Source of the DNA: Paraspadella gotoi
Taxonomy: Eukaryota; Chaetognatha
Reading direction: 5' to 3'
DNA length: 64,000 bases
NCBI GenBank assembly: GCA_051294375.1
Contig: CM119271.1
Location: 4,545,353 to 4,609,352 of the forward strand
Shown here: in pieces, positions 9,641 through 21,075 of the stretch
Position numbering within the stretch: the stretch's first letter is position 1
How the letters are laid out: each line of letters starts with the position of its first letter
Notes under the pieces: model-generated
Seen by the model: the letters and a program-made list of their open reading frames with translations, nothing else
Told to the model about the DNA's origin: nothing
The model's database searches: none
Translations under genes and position numbers: made by a program

Positions 9641-10049
9641 NNNNNNNNNNNNNNNNNNNNNNNNNNNNNNNNNNNNNNNNNNNNNNNNNNNNNNNNNNNN
9701 NNNNNNNNNNNNNNNNNNNNNNNNNNNNNNNNNNNNNNNNNNNNNNNNNNNNNNNNNNNNNNNNNNNNNNNNNNNNNNNNNNNNNNNNNNNNNNNNNNNN
9801 NNNNNNNNNNNNNNNNNNNNNNNNNNNNNNNNNNNNNNNNNNNNNNNNNNNNNNNNNNNNNNNNNNNNNNNNNNNNNNNNNNNNNNNNNNNNNNNNNNNN
9901 NNNNNNNNNNNNNNNNNNNNNNNNNNNNNNNNNNNNNNNNNNNNNNNNNNNNNNNNNNNNNNNNNNNNNNNNNNNNNNNNNNNNNNNNNNNNNNNNNNNN
10001 NNNNNNNNNNNNNNNNNNNNNNNNNNNNNNNNNNNNNNNNNNNNNNNNN
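9641..10049. other. Assembly gap (409 N) in the last intron
   Basis: Flanked by a (TTTA)n run and a T-run that belongs to the acceptor of the final exon, so repeat collapse probably caused it. Confidence 0.99.
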
Positions 10050-10062
10050 TTTTTTTTTTCAG

Positions 10063-10200
10063 ATGCAACAATTAAAATGCGACGGGCGTGATTGTAACCG
10101 GGACGATATTCTCTCCGTGATCGCTGATTTGTATCAGAACAAGAAAGAGTATGACGACTACGATCTCGAAAAATATCGAAAACAGACTGCGGGTTGTTGA
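10063..10200 (+). CDS. Terminal exon of the secreted protein gene
   Basis: A T-rich acceptor (TTTTTTTCAG) enters in phase 0, as the penultimate exon requires. It reads MQQLKCDGRDCNRDDILSVI, then ADLYQNKKEYDDYDLEKY and RKQTAGC before TGA. Three cysteines, including one at the very C-terminus, suit an extracellular disulphide-bonded protein. If all exons from 3558 belong together, the product would be roughly 600-700 residues with a signal peptide, two hydrophobic segments and mostly helical charged regions. Two separate genes (3558-6612 and about 9181-10200) cannot be excluded. Confidence 0.8.
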   Translation: MQQLKCDGRDCNRDDILSVIADLYQNKKEYDDYDLEKYRKQTAGC

Positions 10201-10354
10201 GGATTTTAATATTTTAATAATTTTATATTGTAACTATTAAGTGTCAGCCGTTTTTCGCGGGTTCTTATCATTCGCGCTCTTGATATTAATTGAAATTATT
10301 TATGTGATCATTCTTAGTGAGATGAAAAATAGTTGACAATAATATATAAGATGA

Positions 10355-10360
10355 AATAAA
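10355..10360 (+). terminator. AATAAA poly(A) signal
   Basis: Perfect AATAAA hexamer about 155 bases after the stop codon, in AT-rich DNA, followed by T/G-rich sequence. Confidence 0.55.
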
Positions 10361-10941
10361 TAGTTAATGGCATTGGTTTTTAACGACGATATATTTTTTT
10401 TAATATCGTTGTTGTAAATTATCAAAATGGTTATAATTTCTTCTCTAAATCAAACGCGACAAATTGAAAGAGAAATAATACAAAAGATTGAAAATTTAAA
10501 AAAACCTTCTCTTGACAACAATTTCTTCTTTCGACATTGAATATTGATTTTACGAGCGATGTAATTATTTTATAATTAATACATTACTTACATCCTATTA
10601 TCATTTTTAATATTGTCACCAGAGGAATAGGGCTTTTTCTTTCTTCCTTTCTATTCCCTTCCTCTCTCCTCTCTCTTTTTTTTCCCCCCATTCTCTTCCT
10701 TTATCTTTTCTTTCTTTTATGAAATAAATCTCCCCGTCTTGTTCTTTTCCTTCTTCCGCCGCCGATTTCCCTCAACCCCCCTCACTTCCACACCCCCGCC
10801 CCGCCCCTCCCTCCTTCAAGACCCCCCTCATGGGTTTTCCCCGTCGTTCCGTCGATCGCGAGATGACCTTGCGCGATATGCGCAACAGGCCACCTGAGAC
10901 GGAGAGATAGCGGCGCGGGGGCCTGACTGACGGCAGCGATG

Positions 10942-10944
<3 letters not shown>

Positions 10945-11020
<76 letters not shown>
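10945..11020. repeat. (GA)n microsatellite
   Basis: About 76 bp of nearly pure GA with one interruption. Confidence 0.95.
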
Positions 11021-11022
<2 letters not shown>

Positions 11023-11612
11023 GACAGAAGAGTTACGACGACGGGCCGTCGACAGAAGACGAAAATTTCCCTCGCGAAATTTATGGTTTTGCAGAGAGAG
11101 AGAGAGGGGGAGGGAGATGGGGTAGGTAAGGGGGAAAATAAAAGAGCCAGACAAGAGGGTAAGGGCAGCAACCGAGTGAGGTAAAGATATCCGATCGGGA
11201 AATGACAGTCGGTGACAGAAGTCTGACGTTAAGGGAGTTAGAAGGTAAGCTCAGGAAGTGGGAACGGACCTGGAGGTGAGAAGGGAAGGGAGGTCGAGCT
11301 CAGGGGGTTAGAAGGTAGGCCACAGAGTAAAATGGTTTAACCAGATCGAGAAGGTCCAGGTTCTGAGGTTAGAAGGTGAGTCCACTGCTCAGGGTTTAGA
11401 ACATAGGATGATGGAGGAAAGTCCCTGGGGGTCAGAAGGTAGGCCCTGGTTGTAGGATGGGAACAGTGGTAGAGTTCTGTGAGAACTGTCCCCCTTATCG
11501 TCCGTTCGTTTCTGAGCGGCGTAATACTTGGCGGGTTGGGATCGGAGGTTATGAGGTGAGAAGGGAGAACCGAGCTGAATGGAGGTGTTAGAAATCATCG
11601 ACGATCGTCATG

Positions 11613-11630
11613 AGACGACGGCGACGGCGA

Positions 11631-11674
<44 letters not shown>
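11613..11674. repeat. (GAC)n/(GGC)n microsatellite
   Basis: GACGGCGACGGC leads into a pure GAC run of about 12 units. Confidence 0.95.
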
Positions 11675-11675
<1 letters not shown>

Positions 11676-14274
11676 TTATGATTTTTTTTTGTTCTCCATT
11701 TGCATTTAAATTTATGGAAAATAATTCCGTCGGAACAAAGGTCGATCCCTTTTTTTAAACGATGTGTAATTGTCATCCGTGTGATCTATTATGATCTCGC
11801 GGCTGTTTTACATACAAAAGTATTTCTTGACGTTTAGAAAGAAAAGTTACATTTGTTGTCGAAGAGAAACTGTTTTCTCTTGTTTTGTTTGCGTTTTTTT
11901 TCCTTCTGGGAATTTCCCATAACCAAGGATTTGCGCGTTTACTCAGTTTTGACTTTTTTACTGTTATCCTCAACAAAAAAAAAAATTTTCTTGTGAAAAA
12001 ATATTGGTTCGTGACTTTACTTAAACTGCCGGCGATGAGAGACAAAGTGTGATAAGTTCAAGAAAACACTCTTATTTTATTTACAGTAATAATGAAAAGT
12101 AAAGATAATTGCAGCTCCCCGTCCACAACTTTAACAATTACCCTCAAAATTGATACTAAAACCATTGAATCACACCAAAAAAATCCTTGTCCATCACGTG
12201 TTTAAAGAAAATAAAAAGGAATACAAAAGTCCCGAGTAATTTTTCCACTTTCCAAATTTAACCGGATTTTTACGATTCTCGTAAAATTAGACAAACGATT
12301 AATTTTCTCCCTTTTTTTTTCGGCTGCGGAGAGGATTTTTTTTCCTTTTTCTCCTTTCTCCATTCCTTCTTTATTTCCTCCCTTCCCTCTCTCTCTTCTT
12401 TTTTATTCGCTTTCACACCTTCCTTCTCTCCTTTCCCTTTGATTTCTCTTTTTTTTTCCATTTTCATATTCGGTAAATTTCCCTTCCATCAAATAAATAC
12501 GATTCCTAAAAAAAAGAACCGTAAAAAAAAATATCCCACTCTCTAAGAAAACGTCGAAGAGCGGAGGCGTCAATCGCTCCCCTTACCTAACCCCCGCCCC
12601 TCGCCACACCCCAATCCACCGGCCAAACCCCACGCAACATCCCCCCCCCTGTTCTTCTACGTGTTCGAGCTCCTTCCCTTTGTACTCCTCATTCCACCGA
12701 CCGTGAGAGATGATGCGTCATAACTTATTCATTAATTCATTGAGACTCAATTCACAAATGAAATCAGGGACGCGTGTAAAAATTATTGTACCCCTTAACG
12801 GGTTTACTCACTACGAGACGAGATTCGTTTGGCGGGAATTGAATGAGAAACGAAATGGGGGGGCATTTTCCTTTCTCTTCTTTGCTTCTCTCATCGCTCA
12901 CTCTTATTTCTTTCACATTTGACGAATTGATCTTGGTGAGTTTTAAATTGCGCCGCGAGTACTCGCTTTTCGGTCGGTCTGTCGGTTGGTCGGTTTGTCG
13001 ATCGGTATGTCAGTCCGTCGGTCCGTCAAACTTATGTTACAAATGCTTATAACTCCCCTATAGTTGCCCATTTGTTAAGAAGGAAAAAAATCCTAAAATT
13101 TAAGTGACTACTAGCGCCGTCTCCAGGAAATCCTGAAACTATAAAGAATAAAAGACGGAATTCCGATGCAGTTCGTGTCATGCAATCCGATCTTCGCCCA
13201 TTCTCTTCCATAACGCCCCTCTTCAGCTTAAATTCTGAATTATTAAGTTAGTTTGTAAGTTTAAATATTAGGTTAGGAATTAAAGGCAGGCATTTTTAAT
13301 AATTTCCTATTTCTTTAACTTCTTCATCTCCTTCTTTTCCTATTTTCCCCTTTTTATCTCTAGTCTCATCTCTTAATATTTTCTTTTTTCATAATTTCCT
13401 ATTTCTCTCACTCCTTCATCTCCTATCCCATCCCCTTAATCTCCCAATTCTTTCTCTTCCTCTTTCCTCCCTTTCCTTTTCTTTTCTTTTTTTTTTTCCA
13501 TTTTTTTTCTTTTTCCTTCATTCGATCCGCGGCCTTCGTTTCAATTCTTGCGAAATCTCCCACGCCTCTCCCTTCTCCTTTCAAGAAACGCGGTCGCCAT
13601 GGCAACTCGCCTTGGTAACAGAATGTGGGCGAGAGAATTCTTCGTCTCTCTTATTATTTTAACGCTTTTGCTCGGAATAAAGTTACCAACTGCGACGGTT
13701 TATAGAAAAGGGGGAACGTCTTTAAAAATTCTCTCGCTCTCTCTATCTCTGTCGCTCTCTATCTCTTTCTCTCTTTCTCTCTCTCTGTCTCTGTCTCTCT
13801 CTCTCTCTCCTTTTCCAAATTCCGTTGCTGAAACTGAAAGTGCAGATATAAACTTACAAAAGTTACTAAAATTATGTACACGCAAAAAAACTTCATCTTA
13901 TTGAAGGCCAAATATCCATGTTTTTCCGCTCCCTTCTGTTTTTTTTTAACCATCTCTCTCTCTATCTGTCTCTGTCTCTGTCTCAAGGATTCTGATCCTC
14001 GTCTCTCGATCGTCGCCTTCAATTTGGAAAACCGAAGCCGAAGTCAGAAGGTCGACGGTCGAGATCGAAGAAAGGAGAAAGAAGGAGAGTAGAGATAGTA
14101 AAGGAAGGAGATGGGAAGGAGATGGCAGGAGATTAGAGATGATTAGAAAAAGAAGAAGATGGGAAGGAGATAAGTAGAAAATTAAAGAAAAGAGAGATAA
14201 GAAAAAGAGAAGTAAGATAATGAGAAAGAAAAGTCGGAAAGAGGAAAAGAAGGCCTCTCACCTAACATTAGCCT

Positions 14275-14430
14275 TGACCCAAACGTTTATACCAAATTTC
14301 GAACCCTAACCCATAACCTTAGATACTAATCCCTAACCATTTTCCCTAATCTTTAACTTAGATAACCTTAATCACTAACTTAATCCCTAACCGAATCCTT
14401 ACCCCTAACCTCCTACCTAATTTTCCACTT
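14275..14430. repeat. Degenerate CCCTAA-like tract
   Basis: Variants of CCCTAACC, CCTTAATC and CTAACTTAAT over about 155 bp, C-rich strand on +, same type as at 4320-4560. Confidence 0.6.
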
Positions 14431-15040
14431 AAAAAAAATTAAATTAATTCCAAATTTAAGAAGAAATTGAGCGTTTTGGGAAAATAAGGCCGCAAAGACA
14501 AAAAGAAGAAGATCCATCCAAAATTAGCTAAAGAAGAAAAAACAAAAGGTCAAGAAGGAGATTAAAAAAAACTTTAAAAGTCGAGCAGCTCAAGTCTAAA
14601 ATGAAGGCTCATTTCTGACTCGATTATGGGTCTTGGGAATTATGGTCATTGTGCTCAAGAGTTCAAAAGGAAACTATTATGAGCCGAACGATCATTTCGG
14701 CTTTGATCGATTCTCATAGATAATGTATGATAATAAAAATAGCAATTGGTTTTCTGAATGAATTTGAAGTTTGGTTACCAGTAAAAGACGTGTCGTTTTG
14801 ATATGTTGTTCATAATATTTACCAATGAAAAGCTTTTTATTAGTGTTTTTATTTTGAATATAATTTACCAAGAAGATAATAAATTTTCACTACCGAGCAT
14901 TAAACTCCTAGTATACCGAAGGTTGCTCGTTTATACGAAAATTAGCTGATATAAATTGTCAGCTGAGTCAACTTGCCAACGAAAAAGCAAACACCACTGG
15001 CTTTTTTGTTAAAGTGTCTTAAGTTCACACAAGAATTTAT

Positions 15041-15058
15041 CTCTCTCTCTCTCTCTCT

Positions 15059-15105
<47 letters not shown>
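15041..15105. repeat. (TC)n microsatellite
   Basis: About 65 bp of TC with one CTACTC interruption. Confidence 0.95.
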
Positions 15106-15107
<2 letters not shown>

Positions 15108-15656
15108 AACAGCGATTCGTCAGCGCGAGAGAATTGATGACCTGCAAATGAAGACGAAAAAAGAGAAAAGAAAATAGAAAAAATAAAAAAAAGGAAAAAG
15201 AGGAAAGAGAGAGGAAAGAGAAATAAATGAGGAAGACTGAAAAAAAACATGGAACGCGGAATGTCAATTCGGATGCGATGAGGCGATCGTCGTTGTTGTC
15301 GTCGTTGTTGTTGTCTTCATCATCTTCGCTGTCGTCGTCGTCACTGAGAGGCTTCAGCTTCAGTCGCGTCATTAGTATTTTTTTTTCTTTCGAGTCGAAA
15401 TAGAAGTTTTTTCAAAAGATGATTGGTTTATGAAGGATTGAACCAACGAATGAGAGAGCTGAACAGCCAATTAAGTTTAAAAAAAAACAAGCGATGCGTA
15501 AAACAAACAAAGTAATAACTAACTATACTTAAATGTTAATTAACCGGTAAAAGATCAAACGTAAAATATATCAATACATAATAATTTAATCGTTGTTTTG
15601 CTTTTGTGTCAAAGAGAGAATAATATTATAGGGAAAAGCAGGAAGTATGAAGAAGA

Positions 15657-15833
15657 ATGACGAGAAGAACAGCTCAGGACGTTATCGACACAGACGTGGC
15701 CGACAAAGCAGTCGCCGACACAGACGTCGCCGACACAGCCATCGCCGACACAGATGTCACCGACACAGCCGTCGCCGACACAGACGTCGCCGACACAGAT
15801 GTCACCGAAAAGTCGAGGGGCGAGAAAAAGTAA
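15657..15833 (+). CDS. 58-aa ORF built on a 15-bp minisatellite
   Basis: ATG starts MTRRTAQDVIDTDVADKAVA and continues as a pentapeptide repeat of the type (V/I)(A/T)DT(D/A), ending EKSRGEKK and stop. The DNA unit is GTCGCCGACACAGAC with few variants, about nine copies from 15,688. All frames stay open because the unit is a multiple of three: another frame gives HRRRHR, the minus strand SVSATS. The acidic frame has the most protein-like composition. I see no splice signals or neighbours that support expression, so this may be only a tandem repeat. Confidence 0.3.
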   Translation: MTRRTAQDVIDTDVADKAVADTDVADTAIADTDVTDTAVADTDVADTDVTEKSRGEKK

Positions 15834-16036
15834 TCAAAAAGGGGAGAAAATCTGAGCTCGAAGNNNNNNNNNNNNNNNNNCGGGGTCATCGTCGGATGCC
15901 AGAATGAAGCCATTAAAAAGAGGAAAGGTGAATTGAAAATTTGAAAAGTGACAATTTTTAAATTTTGAGACTCGAAAGTTTAAAATAGAAAGTGTAAAGA
16001 AAATAGAAAATAGAAATAAAAAGAGGAACATTGTAA

Positions 16037-16210
16037 ATGGAAATCGAGGAGGAAGAAAATTATTTCGTTGACCTGAAACTTTTGTTCGGGAGAAAAGAAG
16101 AATTGGGATCATCGACGATTCTGGAGAAGATTGGCGCCATGGCGCCGGGGGAAGAAAAATGCGGCGCTGCCGGGTCGGCATACGGTGCCAAACATCGGGT
16201 TGGAAAGTAG
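16037..16210 (+). CDS. 57-aa hypothetical ORF
   Basis: ATG opens MEIEEEENYFVDLKLLFGRK, then EELGSSTILEKIGAMAPGEE, KCGAAGSAYGAKHRVGK and TAG. Composition is balanced and the GC content is higher than in the flanks. The MAP motif with ATGGCGCCGG recurs in the next ORF, which hints at a small repeat or a shared exon unit. No domain recognised. Confidence 0.3.
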   Translation: MEIEEEENYFVDLKLLFGRKEELGSSTILEKIGAMAPGEEKCGAAGSAYGAKHRVGK

Positions 16211-16290
16211 CGTAACGCGTGTGGGCTTTCCAGTGTCGGGGAAAGATTTAAAAAGGGAAGGGAAAGGAGCGAGTCGCAATTGAGGAGATA

Positions 16291-16560
16291 ATGTCTAAAA
16301 CCGGGAAAAAGGACGACCTCGGAGATCTCATGGCGCCGGCCGAACGGAAAAAAAAAAGGACGCCCAGGCAGGGAGCAGAACCGGCGTCAAAGAGCAAAAA
16401 CGAGCGCGGCGCCGGGAACGTGAAACCACGGGTCCCCGCTGAGAAAAAAAAAAAGGCTCGAGACATTTTTAGACGAAAGGGAAAGAAAATATTGCGACTT
16501 GGAACGAAATTTACGCGATGTTCTCCATTTCTGTTTTTCAAAGGAAATAAAATTCAGTGA
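16291..16560 (+). CDS. 89-aa Lys/Arg-rich hypothetical ORF
   Basis: Starts MSKTGKKDDLGDLMAPAERK and is very basic up to about residue 66 (KSKNERGAGNVKP, AEKKKKARDIFRRKGKK), a composition seen in nucleolar or nucleic-acid-binding proteins. The last 20 residues (TRCSPFLFFKGNKIQ) look non-coding, so an unseen splice donor may lie before them. It could be chance. Confidence 0.3.
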   Translation: MSKTGKKDDLGDLMAPAERKKKRTPRQGAEPASKSKNERGAGNVKPRVPAEKKKKARDIFRRKGKKILRLGTKFTRCSPFLFFKGNKIQ

Positions 16561-16570
16561 CTTTAAGTCG

Positions 16571-16620
16571 AGTTCTGATTGGACGAGGTCTTCGCTTGAG
16601 ACGAGTGCTGATTGGCTAAG
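16571..16620. promoter_or_regulatory. Two inverted CCAAT-type boxes
   Basis: TTCTGATTGGACGAGG and GTGCTGATTGGCTAAG, about 40 bp apart, are near-repeats. On the minus strand they read TCCAATCA and GCCAATCA, the core bound by NF-Y-type factors. No minus-strand gene is visible next to them, so the role is speculative. Confidence 0.25.
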
Positions 16621-17738
16621 CGAGTCGAAGATGGAGGGAGAGGTAATAATTAGTTTTTTTAGTGATTTCACGAACGCTTTAACTCTTAGATTTTTAGTTA
16701 AAACGAGAGTTCTGGTTTGAAAAGTAGTTTATCGTTTAATTTAGCTGGCAAATTCTATAAAACTTTCTCTATTTCACAATTCTACTGAAAGTTGTAAAAC
16801 ATCGAGTTTAACGTTGACATTTTCACAAAACAGTCTGCTCGTGTACATATATTTTTCTCTGATATCGTCTTTTACTGCCTCTATTTCCCGCCAAAAATCG
16901 GGTCAGGGGTGACAAAGGTCGCGATTTACGATTATTCTCCCCCAGACTCCGCCTCTTTCCCCCCCCCCCAAAAAAAAAAGTATCCCACTTTTTTTTCGCG
17001 ATTTATTTGGGTGTTTTACGATCCATGTTATGGTTGGGTGGAGGGGGTGTTAAGAGGGTAAGATGGGTGGCGGAGGTGGGAGGCGAAAGGGCGAGTGGGC
17101 GTTTGTTTGTTTTTGAATCGTCGTTTGCAAAAAAAATAAAAATCGAGAATCGGATCGATGGAGGCTGAAGAGAAACACACCCTTGCATTTATTTGAGTCT
17201 GTTGAAAGGAGAGACAAAGTGAAATGGAGATGCAGAGAGTGAAGAGAGAGAGAGGGAGAGAGGAGAGAGTCTGTTTGAAGAGAACAAAGTGAAATAGGAA
17301 GTGAGAGAGAGAGAGACGAAGAGAGAGACAAGTGAGAGAGGAGAGAGAAGGAGAGAGAGAAGGAGATGAATAGCGAGGTAGGGTATATAGGGAAGTTTAG
17401 ACGATGTAGTTTAGTTAGTCTGTTGAGGAGAACAAGTTGAAATGTGAAATGGAATGAGGAGAGAGAGAGAGAGAGAGAGAGATGAGAAGAGAGATTCTGT
17501 TGAGAGAGACATAAAGTGAAATGAAGAATGGAGAGAAGTCGAGAGGAAGAGGGAGAGAGAAGAGAGTCTTGGTTGGAGAGTGAGAAAACAAAGTGAAATG
17601 GAACAGGAAGAAGAGTAGAGAGAGAGGGAGAGAGAGAGAGTCTGTTGAGAGAAACAAAGTGAATGGAATGAAGAGAGAAGAAGGAGAGAAGAGACGAGAG
17701 AGAGAGAGAGAGTCTGTTGAGAGAACAAAGTGAAATGG

Positions 17739-17772
<34 letters not shown>

Positions 17773-18330
17773 NNNNNNNNNNNNNNNNNNNNNNNNNNNN
17801 NNNNNNNNNNNNNNNNNNNNNNNNNNNNNNNNNNNNNNNNNNNNNNNNNNNNNNNNNNNNNNNNNNNNNNNNNNNNNNNNNNNNNNNNNNNNNNNNNNNN
17901 NNNNNNNNNNNNNNNNNNNNNNNNNNNNNNNNNNNNNNNNNNNNNNNNNNNNNNNNNNNNNNNNNNAGAGAGAGAGAGAGAGAGAGGAGCTAGTAAAAAT
18001 ACAAAGAACCTTAACTGAGAATAACCTCAAGCGTTTGTTTGGTTTTTTTGGAGTTTTTATGGAGGTAAACTAAATTTCGTTTTCCTGCCAAAAGAATTTG
18101 GATATGCCTTTTGTCGGGAAAATCGAGCGCGTATAAAAAAACAGATAAAAGAAATGAAAATGATTTTTAAATTAATCAGTTTTACTTTATTTTTATTAGC
18201 CACACTTCGTTATTCTTTCCCATTAATCCATAGCATTCTGCATACAATTTTTTTACAATGCTTATTTACATCTATTTTTATAAGGATCAACTGAGATTGG
18301 TTCGAAAGCAAAAGAAACTGACACTGTTAA

Positions 18331-18359
18331 ATTGACACTGTTAAATTGACAGTGTCAAT
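18331..18359. repeat. Perfect 11-bp hairpin
   Basis: ATTGACACTGT, a 7-base spacer, then ACAGTGTCAAT. A second TTGACACTGTTAA just upstream makes a direct repeat with the left half. The reverse-complement arm keeps a related palindrome, TTGACAG-A-CTGTCAA. Confidence 0.7.
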
Positions 18360-19165
18360 CTTTGGTAGAGAGCGACAATTCCCCAAGTGTCAATCACGCC
18401 CGACTGCCAGTCAAGGCGCCTTTCACCCCAGACAAGTGACAAGTCGTAGCTTTGCAATTAAGTTAATTCACTCAATCGAAGTTGTTATTAAACACAACAC
18501 TGAATTCCCATTCCAAAATTTAATTATTAGATAAATAAAACATTTTTAAGAAAGAAAGCAATATATGTTTGATTAAATAATATAAATTAAATACTAAATC
18601 CTTCATAAAATAGAAAATAGTGAAACAAGTAATTTGAAAATTTTCATAACATAAGAAACTGGGATTTGTTTTTATTTTTTTCATTTTCAGTCTTTATGGA
18701 TACGACTGGTTTTGAAGTCGGAGTTTATTGAAGTTGAAGTAGNNNNNNNNNNNNNNNNNNNNNNNNNNNNNNNNNNNNNNNNNNNNNNNNNNNNNNNNNN
18801 NNNNNNNNNNNNNNNNNNNNNNNNNNNNNNNNNNNNNNNNNNNNNNNNNNNNNNNNNNNNNNNNNNNNNNNNNNNNNNNNNNNNNNNNNNNNNNNNNNNN
18901 NNNNNNNNNNNNTGCGAGGCCATCCACCATATGAATCGTAGAGGCCATCCAAATGAAAAGACATTAAAAAATATCGTATATTTTCATATAATATGATAAT
19001 AGTATCATATAAATGAACATGGACGAATGACTCGTGCCAGATTCTCATGGCCAAGGTTGTAAGGTTAAATTAATCCGACCAAATTTTATAGATGTTTTTA
19101 AAATGTTGGGAGAGCCATCAAGGCGAACAAAAGAATTAGACAAAAAGAAAACCGATCATCTGGCC

Positions 19166-19761
19166 NNNNNNNNNNNNNNNNNNNNNNNNNNNNNNNNNNN
19201 NNNNNNNNNNNNNNNNNNNNNNNNNNNNNNNNNNNNNNNNNNNNNNNNNNNNNNNNNNNNNNNNNNNNNNNNNNNNNNNNNNNNNNNNNNNNNNNNNNNN
19301 NNNNNNNNNNNNNNNNNNNNNNNNNNNNNNNNNNNNNNNNNNNNNNNNNNNNNNNNNNNNNNNNNNNNNNNNNNNNNNNNNNNNNNNNNNNNNNNNNNNN
19401 NNNNNNNNNNNNNNNNNNNNNNNNNNNNNNNNNNNNNNNNNNNNNNNNNNNNNNNNNNNNNNNNNNNNNNNNNNNNNNNNNNNNNNNNNNNNNNNNNNNN
19501 NNNNNNNNNNNNNNNNNNNNNNNNNNNNNNNNNNNNNNNNNNNNNNNNNNNNNNNNNNNNNNNNNNNNNNNNNNNNNNNNNNNNNNNNNNNNNNNNNNNN
19601 NNNNNNNNNNNNNNNNNNNNNNNNNNNNNNNNNNNNNNNNNNNNNNNNNNNNNNNNNNNNNNNNNNNNNNNNNNNNNNNNNNNNNNNNNNNNNNNNNNNN
19701 NNNNNNNNNNNNNNNNNNNNNNNNNNNNNNNNNNNNNNNNNNNNNNNNNNNNNNNNNNNNN
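19166..19761. other. Assembly gap (596 N)
   Basis: Within the left arm. The matching part of the right arm (about 26.4-27.3 kb) is sequenced and may hold what is missing here. Confidence 0.99.
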
Positions 19762-20085
19762 GGGGGGCGTTAATCCGAGGCGGTAAACAAGGAGCGCTCG
19801 AAGAGGGTAAACAGTTTAGACTGGAACCAGATAACGAACCGAAAAAAAANNNNNNNNNNNNNNNNNNNNNNNNNNNNNNNNNNNNNNNNNNNNNNNNNNN
19901 NNNNNNNNNNNNNNNNNNNNNNNNNNNNNNNNNNNNNNNNNNNNNNNNNNNNNNNNNNNNNNNNNNNNNNNNNNNNNNNNNNNNNNNNNNNNNNNNNNNN
20001 NNNNNNNNNNNNNNNNNNNNNNNNNNNNNNNNNNNNNNNNNNNNNNNNNNNNNNNNNNNNNNNNNNNNNNNNNNNNNNNNNNNNN

Positions 20086-20122
<37 letters not shown>

Positions 20123-20929
20123 TATGAACTCTTAGACGACTTAGACTTAACTCTCGCCAAAAACACGACGAAATTCGATAAAAGAAATATGGAGGAAAGA
20201 AAAAGAAAAAAATGGAGGTAAGAAAAAAATGAAGTGAAAAAAGAAANNNNNNNNNNNNNNNNNNNNNNNNNNNNNNNNNNNNNNNNNNNNNNNNNNNNNN
20301 NNNNNNNNNNNNNNNNNNNNNNNNNNNNNNNNNNNNNNNNNNNNNNNNNNNNNNNNNNNNNNNNNNNNNNNNNNNNNNNNNNNNNNNNNNNNNNNNNNNN
20401 NNNNNNNNNNNNAAGAAAAAATGAAGGAAAGAAAAAGAAAAAATGAAGGAAATAAAAAGAAAAAATGGGGAAAATAAAAAAATGGAGGAAAGAAAAAGAA
20501 AAAAATGGAGAAAAGAAAATGGAAAAAAATTGAGTAAAGAGAAAGAAAAAATGGAGCAAAGAAAATGTAAAAAAATGGAGGAAAGACAAAGATAAAATAA
20601 AAGAAAAAAAATGGAGGAAAGAAAATAGAAAAAATGGAGGAAAGAAAAAAATGGAGGAAAGAAAATGGGAAAAAAATTAAGAGAAAGAAAAAAGAGGAAG
20701 ATGAAAAGGAATTCGGATGACGAACGACGATCATCACGACAAAAGAAAAAAAATGGCGTCGTTATTGGTGAGTAAAAGTCGATGAGGACGACGACGAGTG
20801 ATGAGAGGTCGGATCACGCCACGCGGCTGAGGAGTTGGCGCGCTGCGGAGCGTTGGAGTTTGAGCTACGCCGTCTATGATTTGGCGCGCTACGTTGAGGG
20901 TACGTATCCGGTTCATATTTAACTTCAAT

Positions 20930-21075
20930 ACTGCGCCACGCTACGGCACAGTAATATCGAACCAAAAAGCTACGCCACAGCTATTTCACCCCAGAGCTAA
21001 GCCAAAGTCGTATCACGCCACAGCTCCGCCACCGCCATATATCGCTCCACAGCTTCGCCACAGCCGAAGGAAATC
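20930..21075. repeat. Short dispersed CGCCACAGCT motif cluster
   Basis: TACGCCACAGCT, CACGCCACAGCTCC, CTCCACAGCTTCGCCACAG and CTACGGCACAG recur within 145 bp, at irregular spacing. Confidence 0.5.

Larger units (their letters stand above)
10361..14274. other. Gene-poor stretch with microsatellites
   Basis: Contains (GA)n at 10,945-11,020, a G/A-rich stretch with repeated GGTTAGAAGGT motifs at about 11,230-11,550, (GAC)n at 11,613-11,674, C/T-rich blocks, a (GTCGGTC)-like tetranucleotide patch near 12,970-13,030, and (TC)n near 13,730-13,810. Open frames here are repeat-driven (Ser-Leu, Arg-Glu), so I call no gene. Confidence 0.6.

Noticed and set aside
10939-11184. Arg-Glu repeat proteins (and Ser-Leu on the other strand) at all (GA)n runs
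   Set aside because: Direct translation of dinucleotide repeats.
19034-19165. Frame GQGCKVKLIRPNFIDVFKML at the edge of a gap
   Set aside because: No ATG or clear acceptor, truncated by N, and not kept in the opposite arm.
20122-20737. Phe/Ser-rich long frames at 20.1-20.7 and 25.1-25.8 kb
   Set aside because: The two arms of the palindrome translating AAAAATGGAGG-type low-complexity sequence.
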